A stretch of 16,469 bases of DNA from Sphingomonadales bacterium (GTDB lineage Bacteria > Pseudomonadota > Alphaproteobacteria > Sphingomonadales > Sphingomonadaceae): positions 1 through 16,469 of the forward strand of contig JAIYAA010000229.1 in NCBI GenBank assembly GCA_027489295.1, given 5' to 3'. A model generated the notes under the pieces. The model was given only the letters and a program-made list of their open reading frames with translations, was not told the origin of the DNA and searched no databases. Position 1 is the first letter of the stretch; every line of letters starts with the position of its first letter. The translations under genes and the position numbers were made by a program. Below, piece by piece: positions 1 through 8,329 of the stretch.

Positions 1-78
1 GCCGCTGCCGCCCCCGCCACAGCCGGCCAGCAACGCTGCCAGCACGACCGCCGAAATCCCCGAACGCACGAAACCCAT
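1..78 (-). CDS. Putative lipoprotein, N-terminal part only
   Basis: Only the first 26 codons are inside the window; the gene runs off the left edge. The reverse strand gives an ATG at 78, a basic residue (Arg5), a hydrophobic stretch, and then LLAGC, a good lipobox, followed by a Gly/Ser-rich linker (CGGGGSG). This is the layout of a signal-peptidase-II lipoprotein, with Cys20 as the lipid-modified first residue of the mature chain. A GGGGGA ribosome-binding site lies a few bases upstream of the ATG. The mature domain is not visible, so the function is unknown. The gene is divergent from the receptor gene at 378. Confidence 0.55.
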   Translation of the reverse strand, partial: MGFVRSGISAVVLAALLAGCGGGGSG

Positions 79-362
79 GCTCGTCCCCCAAATTTTGCAA
101 CGCCAGTCTACTGCTTGCGACGCGTCCTTGCCATAGGCGCCGGGCATCGCGTTTCCGCCGCCGTCACACAAGTGCAACCGATCGCCACACCGCGCAAACG
201 CCGTGTGAGGATCGCAACGCAGACAGGGCCGGTCGCACGGATCCGGGGCTGGCCATCTCGGCCGACCGGGCCGTGTGCCGTGCAGGAACGACAATGCTGC
301 CCCACGGGGCTTCGGACATGCAGCGCCTGCACGCCGCAGTATCGGACACAGCCGATGTGCCG

Positions 363-369
363 AAGGAGG
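363..369 (+). promoter_or_regulatory. Shine-Dalgarno AAGGAGG that sets a GTG start
   Basis: A near-perfect AAGGAGG sits 8 nt before GTG 378. It lies 20 nt before ATG 390 and well downstream of the in-frame ATG at 273, so GTG 378 is the best-supported start for the receptor. No convincing promoter was seen in the rest of 79-377. That stretch holds only short imperfect hairpins, such as GCCCC-AC-GGGGC at 299-310. Confidence 0.7.
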
Positions 370-377
370 GGACCTAC

Positions 378-3300
378 GTGATCGACACCATGTTACATTC
401 CGTACACCGCCGCATGCGCACCGCATCGCTTCGTGCCGGCGCTTCGCTGGCAACGCTGTCAGTATGCGCGACGCCGGGGCTGGCCCGTGCGCAGACGGCG
501 CCCGCCCCCGGGGACGGCGCCGTTCAGGCGGGCACCGCCACCAGTGACGGGCAGACCGGCGACGCCCAGATCATCGTCACCGGCATTCGCGCTTCGCTGC
601 AGGGCGCGCGCGATCGCAAGCGCTCCGCCGAGCAGGTGATCGATTCGATCACCGCGCAGGACATCGGCGCGCTGCCCGATCGGTCGGTCTCGGAGGCACT
701 GCAGCGCGTGCCCGGCGTGACCCTCCAGCGCACCAACCAGAACCGGGATCCGGCGCGGCTTTCGGCGGAAGGCGGCGGCGTGTTCATCCGCGGGCTTTCC
801 TGGGTGCGATCGGAGCTGAACGGCCGCGACGTCTTCTCCGCCAGCAACGGCCGCGGCCTTTCGTTCGAGGACGTTTCGGCCGATCTGCTTTCCGGCGTCG
901 ACGTGTACAAGAATCCCTCGGAGGACCTCGTCGAGGGCGGGGTCGGCGGCAGCATCAACCTGCGCACCCGCAAGCCGTTCGATGCAAAGGGCTATGTGTT
1001 CGCGGCGTCGGGCGACGCCAACTATGCCGATCTGCGCAAGAACACCTATTATTCGGGCAATGCGCTGGCCAGCGGCCGCTGGCAGACGCCGCTGGGCGAG
1101 GTGGGCCTGCTGGTCAGCTATTCGCTGAGCAATGTCGGCAACCGCACCAACAGCGTTCAGACCGACAAATATTCGGCGCGCACCCTTTCCGCGGCGCAGG
1201 ACGGGCTCAGCGCTGGCAGCACCGTCTATGTTCCCGGCACGATCGGTGTGCGCCAGGTCGACTGGCAGCAGAAGCGGACCGCGTTCGATTCCTCGCTCCA
1301 GTGGCGCCCAAGCGATACGCTGGAATTCACCTTCGAGGTGCTTGCCGCCAAGGCAACGCCGAAGGACATCGAACATGCCGTCGGCGACAACGACACGCTG
1401 CCCACCGACGATGCCAGCTACACCTTCGGGGCCAACAACGCACTGACCTCGGGCACGCTGACCAACCGGCGGCTCAACTTCGACACCCGCTACGGCACGG
1501 CGGAAAACCAGACGCAGGACTATTCGGGCAAGGTGCGCTGGACGCCGAACGAGCACTGGTCGTTCAGCGCCGACCTGCAATATGTCCACTCCACCGCCAA
1601 ATCGGAGAGCCTGACGGTCTATACCGAGACCAGTACCCCGGCGACGATCGCGTTCGACCTCAGCGGCGATGTGCCGAAGCTCAGCATCGCGTCCAGCAAC
1701 GGCGCCTCGCTTTCCGACAAGAGCGCCTATTGGTGGTATGCCGCGATGGACCATATCGAGGACAACGAGGCGCACCAATGGGCGGGCAAGGCCGACGGGG
1801 AATACAGCTTCACCGACAGCGATTTCCTCAAGTCCTTCCGGTTCGGCGGCCGCATCACCGATCGCACCGCGATCACGCGGCAGACCGGCTGGAACTGGAG
1901 CCTGTTGTCGGCGGCCTATTGGGGCGGCGGCACGCCGGTCGCGCTCACCGCCACCGGCTTTACCGGCGGCGTGCAGAATGCGGGCCTGCCCAGCCAGTCG
2001 ACGCTGTTCAACTACAGCAACTTCTTTTCCGGCAACGTCTCCACCGGCTCGGGCTTCTGGTTCCCGTCGGCGTCGCTCGTCTCGAACGGTCGCGCCAACG
2101 CCTATAGCTATCTCAAGAGCACCGAGTCCGCGGGCTGGGGCTGGGCGCCGATCAGCGACGATTATGCACAGGCAAAGCCCGGCAGCGACAACGTCACTGG
2201 CGGCGTCAACGACCAGACCGAGCGCACCTTCGCCGGCTATGGCCTGCTGCGCTTCGGCATGGACCAGAGCGCCATCGGCCATTTCGACGGCAATGTCGGC
2301 GTGCGCGTCGTGCGGACGGAGACCGGCGCGTCGGGTGCGGCGATGACGGTGGCCTCGATCACCAGCGGCACCTGCACCGTCGGCGTGGGCGGGGCGACCG
2401 CGGACGATTGCGCGCTGTTCGCCAAGGCGGTCGCCTTCTCGCAGGGAAGCACCACACAGGCGGGGGAAAGCTCGAGCGGCAGCTATACCGACGTGCTGCC
2501 CAGCCTGAATCTGCGCTTCTTCCTGAAGGAGGGGCTGCAGCTTCGCCTCGCCGCGGCCAAGGCGATCGTGCGCCCCACCTTCGCGCAGCTCAACCCCTTC
2601 ACCACGCTCAGCTTCTCGTTCGATTCGAACGGCAAGGCGAACGGGGTGGGGCTGAACGGCCAGACCACGGCGTTCACCGGCACGGCGGGCAACCCCAATC
2701 TCAAGCCGACGCGCTCCAATCAATTCGATGCGAGCCTCGAATGGTATTTCGGCCGTGCCAACAGCCTGACGCTGGCCGCCTTCTACAAGGACATCTCCGA
2801 CTATATCTTCGCCGGCGTCACCCAGCGCAGCTACACCAGCGGCGGGCAGACGATCACCTTCGACGTGACCCAGCAGATGAACGGCGCACACGGCACCATC
2901 AAGGGGTTCGAGCTGGGCTATACCCAGTTCTTCGACCGGCTGCCCGGCGCGCTGGGCGGGCTGGGGCTGACCGGCAATTACACCTTCGTGGATTCGAGCG
3001 GCGGCAAGAACACGGCCGTCAACGTGTTCGACGCCAACCAGACCAGCAACGCCACCAAGCCGCTGCCACTGGAGGGGCTCTCGCGCTATTCGTACAATGT
3101 CGCGGTGGTATACGAGAAATACGGGATCTCGGCGCGCGCCGCCTATAACTGGCGCTCGACCTACCTCCTGACCACCTCGGCGGCCAATCTGAACTACCCG
3201 GTATGGTCCGAAGGCTATGGGCAGCTCGACGGGTCGATCCTCTATTCGCTCACCCGGCATGTGAAGATCGGCGTGCAGGGCACCAACCTGCTCAAGGCCA

Positions 3301-3398
3301 AGACCTATCTCGATGTCGGCGACGCCGATCTGAAACCGCGCTACAGCTGGACGAGCACCGATCGCCGGATCGCCTTCCTGCTGCGCACGAGCTTCTGA
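378..3398 (+). CDS. TonB-dependent outer-membrane receptor (TIGR01782-like)
   Basis: An outer-membrane active transporter powered by TonB/ExbB/ExbD. From GTG 378 the product is 1006 residues. A signal peptide ends near ARA-Q (residues 36-39). A TonB-box-like IIVTG sits at 65-69. The plug domain covers roughly 80-200, with the typical stretches VSEALQRVPGV (104-114) and DLVEGGVGGSINLRTRKPF (183-201). The remainder is a long beta-barrel ending in the terminal Phe (LLRTSF) needed for barrel assembly. The layout and length fit the Xanthomonas/Caulobacter-type receptors, many of which take up carbohydrates. The substrate here cannot be read from sequence. No N-terminal STN signalling domain is seen, so control by a FecIR-type pair is unlikely. 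It converges on the carboxylesterase at 3631 and is not in its operon. Confidence 0.93.
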   Translation: MIDTMLHSVHRRMRTASLRAGASLATLSVCATPGLARAQTAPAPGDGAVQAGTATSDGQTGDAQIIVTGIRASLQGARDRKRSAEQVIDSITAQDIGALPDRSVSEALQRVPGVTLQRTNQNRDPARLSAEGGGVFIRGLSWVRSELNGRDVFSASNGRGLSFEDVSADLLSGVDVYKNPSEDLVEGGVGGSINLRTRKPFDAKGYVFAASGDANYADLRKNTYYSGNALASGRWQTPLGEVGLLVSYSLSNVGNRTNSVQTDKYSARTLSAAQDGLSAGSTVYVPGTIGVRQVDWQQKRTAFDSSLQWRPSDTLEFTFEVLAAKATPKDIEHAVGDNDTLPTDDASYTFGANNALTSGTLTNRRLNFDTRYGTAENQTQDYSGKVRWTPNEHWSFSADLQYVHSTAKSESLTVYTETSTPATIAFDLSGDVPKLSIASSNGASLSDKSAYWWYAAMDHIEDNEAHQWAGKADGEYSFTDSDFLKSFRFGGRITDRTAITRQTGWNWSLLSAAYWGGGTPVALTATGFTGGVQNAGLPSQSTLFNYSNFFSGNVSTGSGFWFPSASLVSNGRANAYSYLKSTESAGWGWAPISDDYAQAKPGSDNVTGGVNDQTERTFAGYGLLRFGMDQSAIGHFDGNVGVRVVRTETGASGAAMTVASITSGTCTVGVGGATADDCALFAKAVAFSQGSTTQAGESSSGSYTDVLPSLNLRFFLKEGLQLRLAAAKAIVRPTFAQLNPFTTLSFSFDSNGKANGVGLNGQTTAFTGTAGNPNLKPTRSNQFDASLEWYFGRANSLTLAAFYKDISDYIFAGVTQRSYTSGGQTITFDVTQQMNGAHGTIKGFELGYTQFFDRLPGALGGLGLTGNYTFVDSSGGKNTAVNVFDANQTSNATKPLPLEGLSRYSYNVAVVYEKYGISARAAYNWRSTYLLTTSAANLNYPVWSEGYGQLDGSILYSLTRHVKIGVQGTNLLKAKTYLDVGDADLKPRYSWTSTDRRIAFLLRTSF

Positions 3399-3405
3399 TC
3401 GACAC

Positions 3406-3436
3406 GCGCGGGGCCGGTTGAGGCGCCGGCCCGCGC
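3406..3436 (+). terminator. GC-rich hairpin after the receptor gene
   Basis: GCGCGGGGCCGG (3406-3417) pairs with CCGGCCCGCGC (3426-3436) with one bulged base, starting 7 nt after the receptor stop codon. There is no run of T after it, so it is a likely but not canonical intrinsic terminator. Confidence 0.45.
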
Positions 3437-3566
3437 CATCCTCTTGGTGCGCAACGCGGTGCCGAGCCCGCCGAACTCCTCGCGCTCAGGCCGGCTGCGC
3501 AGGATCGGCAGGCAGTGTCCAACACAGCACATTTCGATTGAGCATGCCGGTCGCATCGACCCCCAG

Positions 3567-3611
3567 GTTCACGCAGCAGGCGCGGTCCATGCCGCCGCCT
3601 GCTGCGTGAAC
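3567..3611. repeat. Perfect 16-bp inverted repeat between convergent genes
   Basis: GTTCACGCAGCAGGCG (3567-3582) and its exact complement (3596-3611) flank a 13-nt spacer. The repeat lies 19 nt past the esterase stop and 168 nt past the receptor stop, so it could act as a terminator in both directions. Neither side has a T-run. It could instead be a protein-binding or mobile palindromic repeat. No gene is supported in 3399-3630. Confidence 0.6.
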
Positions 3612-3630
3612 GGGCCTTTGGCGCCGTAGC

Positions 3631-5310
3631 TCAGCTCGGCTTGGCGGGTATCGCAGCCAGATCCGCATCGATCGCCTTGAGCTTGGCATCGGTAAGCAAT
3701 GCCGGAAAATAGCCCTGGATGCCGACCAGCGTCTGCCCGCGTGCCATGTCGATCTGCGGGTTCTTGACCATCTCCGGCAGATGCTTGGCGAGGACCGCGC
3801 GTGCGGCGGGGTCGTCGAGCATCGTACCCAGCGGGGTGGTCAGGCTGTTGTATTTGCCCGACGCCAATGCGGCCTTGGTGCGGGCGTGCAGATCGTCGAT
3901 TTCCGCGCCCCACGGGTCACGTGCCGCGACTGCCTTTCCGTCCGGGGCGAAGTCGAGGATCTCGTCGCCCGATGCCGTGAAGCGCGGCCAGGCCGGCAGG
4001 CCCGCGCCGTTGGGGTCGCCCTTCTTGGCGAAGTTGGCGAGATAGGCGCTGATCGTCTTGCCGACCTGCACGTCCTTGGCCGTCGTGGCTGCGCCATATT
4101 TGATGCGGGCATTGTCGAAGAAGAACGGGATGTCGGTCGCGTGTCCCGCACCCGGCTGTCCGACCGAGTCCGCGACATAGGAGAAGCGATACTCCCAGAC
4201 CGGCACCTTCTGCGCGGCGACCATCGCGCTCGCCTCCCGCGCGCCGGCGATCATGAAGCCGGACTTGCCGCCCATGTCGGCGCTGGTCGCGCCGATCAGC
4301 ATCGGCACCTTGGCGAAATCGCCGCTGAGATAGGCTTTTTCCTGATCGATCAGCAGCTTGCCGTCGAGGATCGGCCCGCCATAGGTGCGCGGGCCCGGCT
4401 TGGGCTGGAACAGCTCCACCATGCTGAGGCCGTCGGTCACCTGTTCGGCACTGAGTGCGCGGAGCTTGGCGAGCGCATCGGGTGCCATAGGGTCGATATT
4501 GTGCGCGCGCGCCAGGTTTTCGCCGATCGCCTCCGCGTCCTTCAGCGTCGCGTTCTTGGCAGTCTGGGCGTTGCCGCCGGACATCACGATCGCCTTGCTG
4601 AACAGTCCGCGCGACAAGGGCGAGGTGACCAGAGTGTGCACCGACATGCCGCCGGCGCTCTCGCCGATGATCGTCACGTTCGACGGGTCGCCGCCGAACG
4701 CCGCGACGTTCTGCTGCACCCATTTGAGCGCTGCGATCTGGTCCATGAAATGATAGTTGCCGAGCAGCCCGCCGTCTGGATTCTCGCGGCTGAGCTGGGG
4801 CAGGGCGAAGCTGCCGAAGCGCCCGACCCGATAGTTGAAGCTGACGAACAGCACCCCCTGCTTGGCCATGCTGGCACCGGAATAGGTGGGCGGGGAAGCG
4901 CCTCCGTTCACGAAGCCGCCGCCATAGATCCACACCATCACCGGCAGCTTGGCAGCGGCGGGCGCCGTCGCCGGCTTCCACAGGTTGAGATACAGGCAGT
5001 CCTCGGCCGGCGTCGTGCCGAGGGGCGCGGCGTCGCTTGGGAAGGGTTTCTGCATGCAGTCGTGGCTGTACTGGGTGGCCGGGCGCACGCCCTGCCAGCT
5101 TGCCGCCGGTTGCGGCGCGCGCCAGCGCAAGGGGCCAACGGGGGGCGCCGCGAAGGGGATGCCCTTCCAGCTGGCGACGCCGTCCTCCACCGCGCCCTGC
5201 ACCTTGCCCGCGCCGGTCGCGACGACCGGACCGCTCGTCTGCGCCGGTGCCGCGGCGGGGATCGCGCACGCCGCGACCCCGCAGGCCAGCGCCGTCATCC
5301 ATGCCTTCAT
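3631..5310 (-). CDS. Secreted type-B carboxylesterase
   Basis: An alpha/beta-hydrolase that cleaves carboxylic esters, exported to the periplasm or beyond. The product is 559 residues starting at ATG 5310, with GGGAG 8 nt upstream. Signal peptide: residues 1-24, ending near APAQ. Family marks are EDCLYLNLW (103-111), the oxyanion-hole GGG (130-132) and the nucleophile elbow GESAGG with Ser218. The catalytic His390 is in GAGHATDIPF. The acid position aligned with the usual Glu is Asp345 in GATSAD. Cys85 and Cys105 could form the conserved N-terminal disulfide. Residues ~486-556 extend past the usual end of the family and contain TPLGTMLDDPAARAVLAKHL. A remnant of a TonB-dependent receptor lies just upstream, so the esterase was probably once the second gene of an uptake operon. 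The natural substrate is unknown. Confidence 0.92.
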   Translation of the reverse strand: MKAWMTALACGVAACAIPAAAPAQTSGPVVATGAGKVQGAVEDGVASWKGIPFAAPPVGPLRWRAPQPAASWQGVRPATQYSHDCMQKPFPSDAAPLGTTPAEDCLYLNLWKPATAPAAAKLPVMVWIYGGGFVNGGASPPTYSGASMAKQGVLFVSFNYRVGRFGSFALPQLSRENPDGGLLGNYHFMDQIAALKWVQQNVAAFGGDPSNVTIIGESAGGMSVHTLVTSPLSRGLFSKAIVMSGGNAQTAKNATLKDAEAIGENLARAHNIDPMAPDALAKLRALSAEQVTDGLSMVELFQPKPGPRTYGGPILDGKLLIDQEKAYLSGDFAKVPMLIGATSADMGGKSGFMIAGAREASAMVAAQKVPVWEYRFSYVADSVGQPGAGHATDIPFFFDNARIKYGAATTAKDVQVGKTISAYLANFAKKGDPNGAGLPAWPRFTASGDEILDFAPDGKAVAARDPWGAEIDDLHARTKAALASGKYNSLTTPLGTMLDDPAARAVLAKHLPEMVKNPQIDMARGQTLVGIQGYFPALLTDAKLKAIDADLAAIPAKPS

Positions 5311-5339
5311 GCTCGCATCTCCCGTTGTACGTCTTGTGC

Positions 5340-5471
5340 TCAGAAGCGCTTGGTAATCTCGAAGTTGAACATCCGCCCAGATATATTTGCGTTCGAGAGA
5401 GCATGGGCACCGGACCTGCTTCCGGGAGGGGCCAAGACCATCGGCGCCGCCGCCGCGACCCAGCCGCGCCG
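5340..5471 (-). pseudogene. 3' remnant of a second TonB-dependent receptor
   Basis: The minus strand keeps an open frame of 43 codons that ends NISGRMFNFEITKRF-stop. This has the amphipathic last strand and terminal Phe of a TonB-dependent receptor of the Oar-like kind. The stop is 29 nt from the esterase ATG, normal operon spacing. Nothing upstream encodes the rest of a receptor: the frame runs straight into the stop codon of the SDR gene at 5472, which is in the same frame. The likely explanation is that the body of the receptor gene was lost by deletion or replacement, leaving its tail in front of the esterase. The assignment rests on the C-terminal pattern alone; it does not match the tail of the intact receptor at 378-3398. 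Confidence 0.5.
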
Positions 5472-6416
5472 TCACACGCATCGCAGATCGGTCAGCGTGG
5501 CCCGCACCGCTTCCAAGAGCGGCGTCCGCGGCTCGCCGCCCAGCGTCGCGACGAGCCGGTCGTTGGTCATGCGGACCGGCTGCCGCCACAGATAGCGCAT
5601 CTCCATCATCTCGCGCGGCGTGGTCGCTATCAGCGCGGCGAGGCGAAGCTGCCACCAGGGCAGCGGACGAACGGGTACGGCGGGATCCCCGAGCACACGG
5701 GCAATGGCCTGCACCATCTGGCGCCCATCATGGTCCCAGTGCCCTTCCATGTGGAACGAAGCGAAGGCGGGCAGATCCGCGCGCTCCAGCAGCCGGACCA
5801 TGGTTTCGGCGACGTCGGGCAGGTAGGCCCATTGATGGCCGACGCCGCGCGTGCCCGGATTGCGGATCACCTTCGGACGTCCCCCGGGGGTCACCAGGCC
5901 CTGTCCGAACCAGTTGTTGGCAGCACCGGGGCCGAAAAAGTCGCCCGCCCGCACGATGAGCGCGGTGCAGTTGCCTTGATCCGCCGCGGTGCGGATCCGC
6001 TGCTCCATCGCCACGCGGATCAGGCCTTTGCGCGTCCTCGGCATCTGCGGCGCGTTCTCGGCGATGTCCGGGAACACGTTTGGACCGTAATTGTAGACGG
6101 TCCCCGGCAGGAGGATGCGGGCGCCGGTGGCGGACGCGGCACGGATCGTGTTGTCGAGCATCGGCAGGACCAGGCGATCCCAGTCGCGATAGCCCGGCGG
6201 GTTGACGGCATGGACGAGGACCGAGGCGCCCTCGGCAGCGGATGCGACCGCAGCAGCATCCATCGCATCCCCCACCACCGCTTCGCATCCGTCGGGCAGG
6301 TCGACATTGGCACGGCGGGTCAGCGCCCGGACCGTCCAACCGCCCGCGATCATGCGACGCATCACGGCACCGCCCACGCCACCCGTCGCACCCAGAACCA
6401 ACGCTGTCTTCTTCAT
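5472..6416 (-). CDS. NAD(P)-binding atypical/extended SDR (epimerase/dehydratase family)
   Basis: A Rossmann-fold oxidoreductase or epimerase-like protein of 314 residues, cytoplasmic. The dinucleotide-binding motif GATGGVG is at residues 9-15, right after the first beta strand (TALVLGATGG). Further family-like segments are an acidic strand end near residues 51-53 (VGDAM), VHAVNPPGY, and GTVYNYGP in the active-site area. A clean YxxxK pair is not evident, so catalysis may be atypical or the protein may mainly bind NAD(P)H. ATG 6416 has an excellent GGAGG 7 nt upstream. It is divergent from LysR-1 at 6508, the usual layout for a LysR target gene. The substrate is unknown. Confidence 0.85.
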   Translation of the reverse strand: MKKTALVLGATGGVGGAVMRRMIAGGWTVRALTRRANVDLPDGCEAVVGDAMDAAAVASAAEGASVLVHAVNPPGYRDWDRLVLPMLDNTIRAASATGARILLPGTVYNYGPNVFPDIAENAPQMPRTRKGLIRVAMEQRIRTAADQGNCTALIVRAGDFFGPGAANNWFGQGLVTPGGRPKVIRNPGTRGVGHQWAYLPDVAETMVRLLERADLPAFASFHMEGHWDHDGRQMVQAIARVLGDPAVPVRPLPWWQLRLAALIATTPREMMEMRYLWRQPVRMTNDRLVATLGGEPRTPLLEAVRATLTDLRCV

Positions 6417-6507
6417 CGTTCGCCTCCTTGTCTGTCTGGAGGCAAGATGAAGCGGATGTAGATAAACGAGAATTGCCGAATGGCTTGTATCTGCTATACG
6501 GAAATAG
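6417..6507. promoter_or_regulatory. Divergent SDR / LysR-1 promoter region
   Basis: A 91-bp intergenic region. An inverted repeat GTAT-N5-ATAC (6487-6499) lies close to the LysR start and could be part of its binding site. For the LysR direction, TTGCCG (6473-6478), a 16-nt spacer and TATACG (6495-6500) resemble a sigma-70 promoter. Transcription would then begin almost at ATG 6508. A GGAGG for the SDR is at 6423-6427. Confidence 0.4.
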
Positions 6508-7410
6508 ATGAGCAGAGAGCCTAGTTGGGACGTCTATCGCAGCTTTGCCGCGGTGCTGCAGCAGGGCTCGCTCTCCGCTGCATCGCGCGCGCTCGGCCTG
6601 ACCCAGCCCAGCATCGCGCGGCACATCGACGCGCTGGAGCAGGCGATCGGTGGCACGTTGTTCGTCCGTTCGCAGCGGGGCCTCTCCGCCACCGACCGTG
6701 CCTTGGCGCTGCGCCCGCACGCCGAGGCCTTGGTCGCCGCCGCGGAAGCGCTCCGCCGGTCGGCCGAAGGCGCACCGGGGATGCCGGAGGGCACGGTGCG
6801 CATCACCGCCAGCCAGGCAGTGGGAACGCACCATCTGCCGGCGATCGTGACGGATCTGCGGCGCGCCCAGCCCGGGCTGCACTTCGAGCTGGCGTTGACC
6901 GACGATCTGGACGACCTGCTGCAGCGTCAGGCGGACATTGCGATACGAATGGCGCAGCCCGAGCAGAAATCGCTGGTGGCGAAGCGCGTCGGTGCCGTTC
7001 GCCTCGGCTTCCACGCGCATCGCAGCTATCTCGAGCGACGCGGCGTACCCCATCGGCTGGAGGATCTGGCCGGACACGACCTGATCGGCTTCGACACCGA
7101 GACACCGTTCACCCGCGCGGGCATGCGCCATTTGCCGGGGATCGACCGCTCGATGTTCGCCCTGCGCGTCGACGGCGCGGCCGCCCAGTTCGAAGCCATC
7201 CGCGCGGGGTTCGGCATCGGCATTTGCCAGACCGCCGTAGCGCGGCGCGAGCCAGATCTTTGCCGCGTGCTGGCAGACGCATTCGATCTGCCCCTGCCGA
7301 TATGGATCGTGATGCACGAGGACCTGCGCAACGGCAGCCGCTATCGGTTGACGTTCGACGCGCTCGTGGCGGCGTTCACCGGTATCACACACGCCGCGCA
7401 GGGTGGGTGA
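6508..7410 (+). CDS. LysR-family transcriptional regulator 1
   Basis: 300 residues, the normal length for the family. Residues ~7-66 form the winged helix-turn-helix, with GSLSAASRALGLTQPSIARH as the recognition region and the family's typical LF.R...G...T follow-on. Residues ~90-290 are the two-lobed effector-binding domain, beginning GTVRITAS and including IAIRMAQPEQ and AGFGIGICQ. It is divergently transcribed from the SDR gene with 91 bp between, so it most likely controls that gene and itself. The effector is unknown. Only a weak ribosome site (GGAAA, close to the ATG) is present. Tail-to-tail with LysR-2, 13 bp apart. Confidence 0.9.
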   Translation: MSREPSWDVYRSFAAVLQQGSLSAASRALGLTQPSIARHIDALEQAIGGTLFVRSQRGLSATDRALALRPHAEALVAAAEALRRSAEGAPGMPEGTVRITASQAVGTHHLPAIVTDLRRAQPGLHFELALTDDLDDLLQRQADIAIRMAQPEQKSLVAKRVGAVRLGFHAHRSYLERRGVPHRLEDLAGHDLIGFDTETPFTRAGMRHLPGIDRSMFALRVDGAAAQFEAIRAGFGIGICQTAVARREPDLCRVLADAFDLPLPIWIVMHEDLRNGSRYRLTFDALVAAFTGITHAAQGG

Positions 7411-7423
7411 CGCGCCTAGGCCT

Positions 7424-8329
7424 CTAGCGGAGGTTGGCGGCCAGGAAGTCCACGAACACCCGCACGCGCGCCGGTACATTGGGACCGCCGACGAAGACCG
7501 CGTGTATCTGCTCGACGTCGCCGGGATTGAACGCCTCGAGGAGCGGTACGAGAGACCCCTCCGCGATCTCCTCCGCCACGCTGAAGGCGCCGACCCGCGC
7601 AATGCCGACCCCGATCGCTGCGAGTTGCCCCAGCGTCTCGCCGTTATTGGCCTCGAACCCGCCGCGGACCGATAGCGCGAAGTCGTGACCATCGCGGCGG
7701 AACGGCCAGACGGGTTCGGAGCGACGGAAGCTGAAGTTCAGGCAGTTATGGGCGAACAGGTCCTCGGGCACCCGGGGTGTGCCGTGGCGTGCCAGATAGT
7801 CGGGCGCGGCGACGATCACGCGCCGGGTCTCGCCGAGCTTGCGGGCGGTCAGCGAGCTGTCCGGCAAGGGGCCGAACCGCACCGCGACATCGGCCTGCCC
7901 GGCGGCGATGTCGACCAGCGTGTCGGTCAAGGCGATGTCGATCAGGATGTCCGGATAGAGCGCGGCGAACGTGCCGAGCAGCGGCACCACGCACAGCCGC
8001 CCGTGCGACAGCGCTGCGCTGACCCGCAGCCGCCCGCGCGGACTGCCCTGATCGGCAATCTGCTGTTCCGCATCGTCGAGATCGGCAAGGATCCGCCGCG
8101 CCGCCTGCAGATAGGCGCGACCCTCCGCGGTGAGCGAGAGCGCACGGGTTGAGCGCAGCAACAGCCGCACGCCCAGCCGCGCCTCGATTCGGTCGACCGC
8201 GCGCGCCACTGCCGATGGGCTCATGCCCAACAGCCGTCCCGCCGCCGAGAAGCTGCCCTGCTCGATCACCGCGGCGAACAGCGCCAGCGCATGCGCCCGG
8301 TCGCTGCCTCCACTCAGCTTTGCGTCCAT
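7424..8329 (-). CDS. LysR-family transcriptional regulator 2
   Basis: 301 residues. The N-terminal helix-turn-helix (about residues 12-70) includes ALFAAVIEQGSFSAAGRLLG and MSPSAVARAVDRIEARLGVR, followed by a coiled linker helix. The effector domain starts around GRLRVSAALSHG and contains VDIAAGQADVAVRFG and AAIGVGIARV. This arrangement is like the CrgA/DhcR branch of LysR proteins. ATG 8329 is preceded by AAGGA at an 8-nt spacing. It is divergent from the aldo/keto reductase gene (86 bp between starts), so control of the reductase-efflux operon is the natural inference. The effector is unknown. It is not a recent copy of LysR-1; the two differ throughout. Confidence 0.9.
   Translation of the reverse strand: MDAKLSGGSDRAHALALFAAVIEQGSFSAAGRLLGMSPSAVARAVDRIEARLGVRLLLRSTRALSLTAEGRAYLQAARRILADLDDAEQQIADQGSPRGRLRVSAALSHGRLCVVPLLGTFAALYPDILIDIALTDTLVDIAAGQADVAVRFGPLPDSSLTARKLGETRRVIVAAPDYLARHGTPRVPEDLFAHNCLNFSFRRSEPVWPFRRDGHDFALSVRGGFEANNGETLGQLAAIGVGIARVGAFSVAEEIAEGSLVPLLEAFNPGDVEQIHAVFVGGPNVPARVRVFVDFLAANLR

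Noticed and set aside
270..330. A GGAAC that could be the -35 of a general-stress (EcfG) promoter before the receptor
   Set aside because: No CGTT-like -10 lies at the required distance downstream.
459..3260. A 933-codon open frame antisense to the TonB-dependent receptor
   Set aside because: It mirrors the receptor codon pattern in high-GC DNA, has no ribosome site or recognisable domain, and its composition (Arg/Gly/Ala-rich) is typical of a shadow frame.
3486..3596. A short minus-strand frame rich in Cys (34 codons from ATG) between the convergent genes
   Set aside because: No ribosome site, no known family, and it overlaps the 16-bp inverted repeat.
3781..5595. A 604-codon plus-strand open frame over the esterase
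   Set aside because: Shadow of the clearly supported esterase, whose catalytic motifs are complete on the minus strand.
5728..7692. A 654-codon minus-strand frame across the SDR, LysR-1 and LysR-2
   Set aside because: It spans three well-supported genes in the wrong frame and shows no domain.
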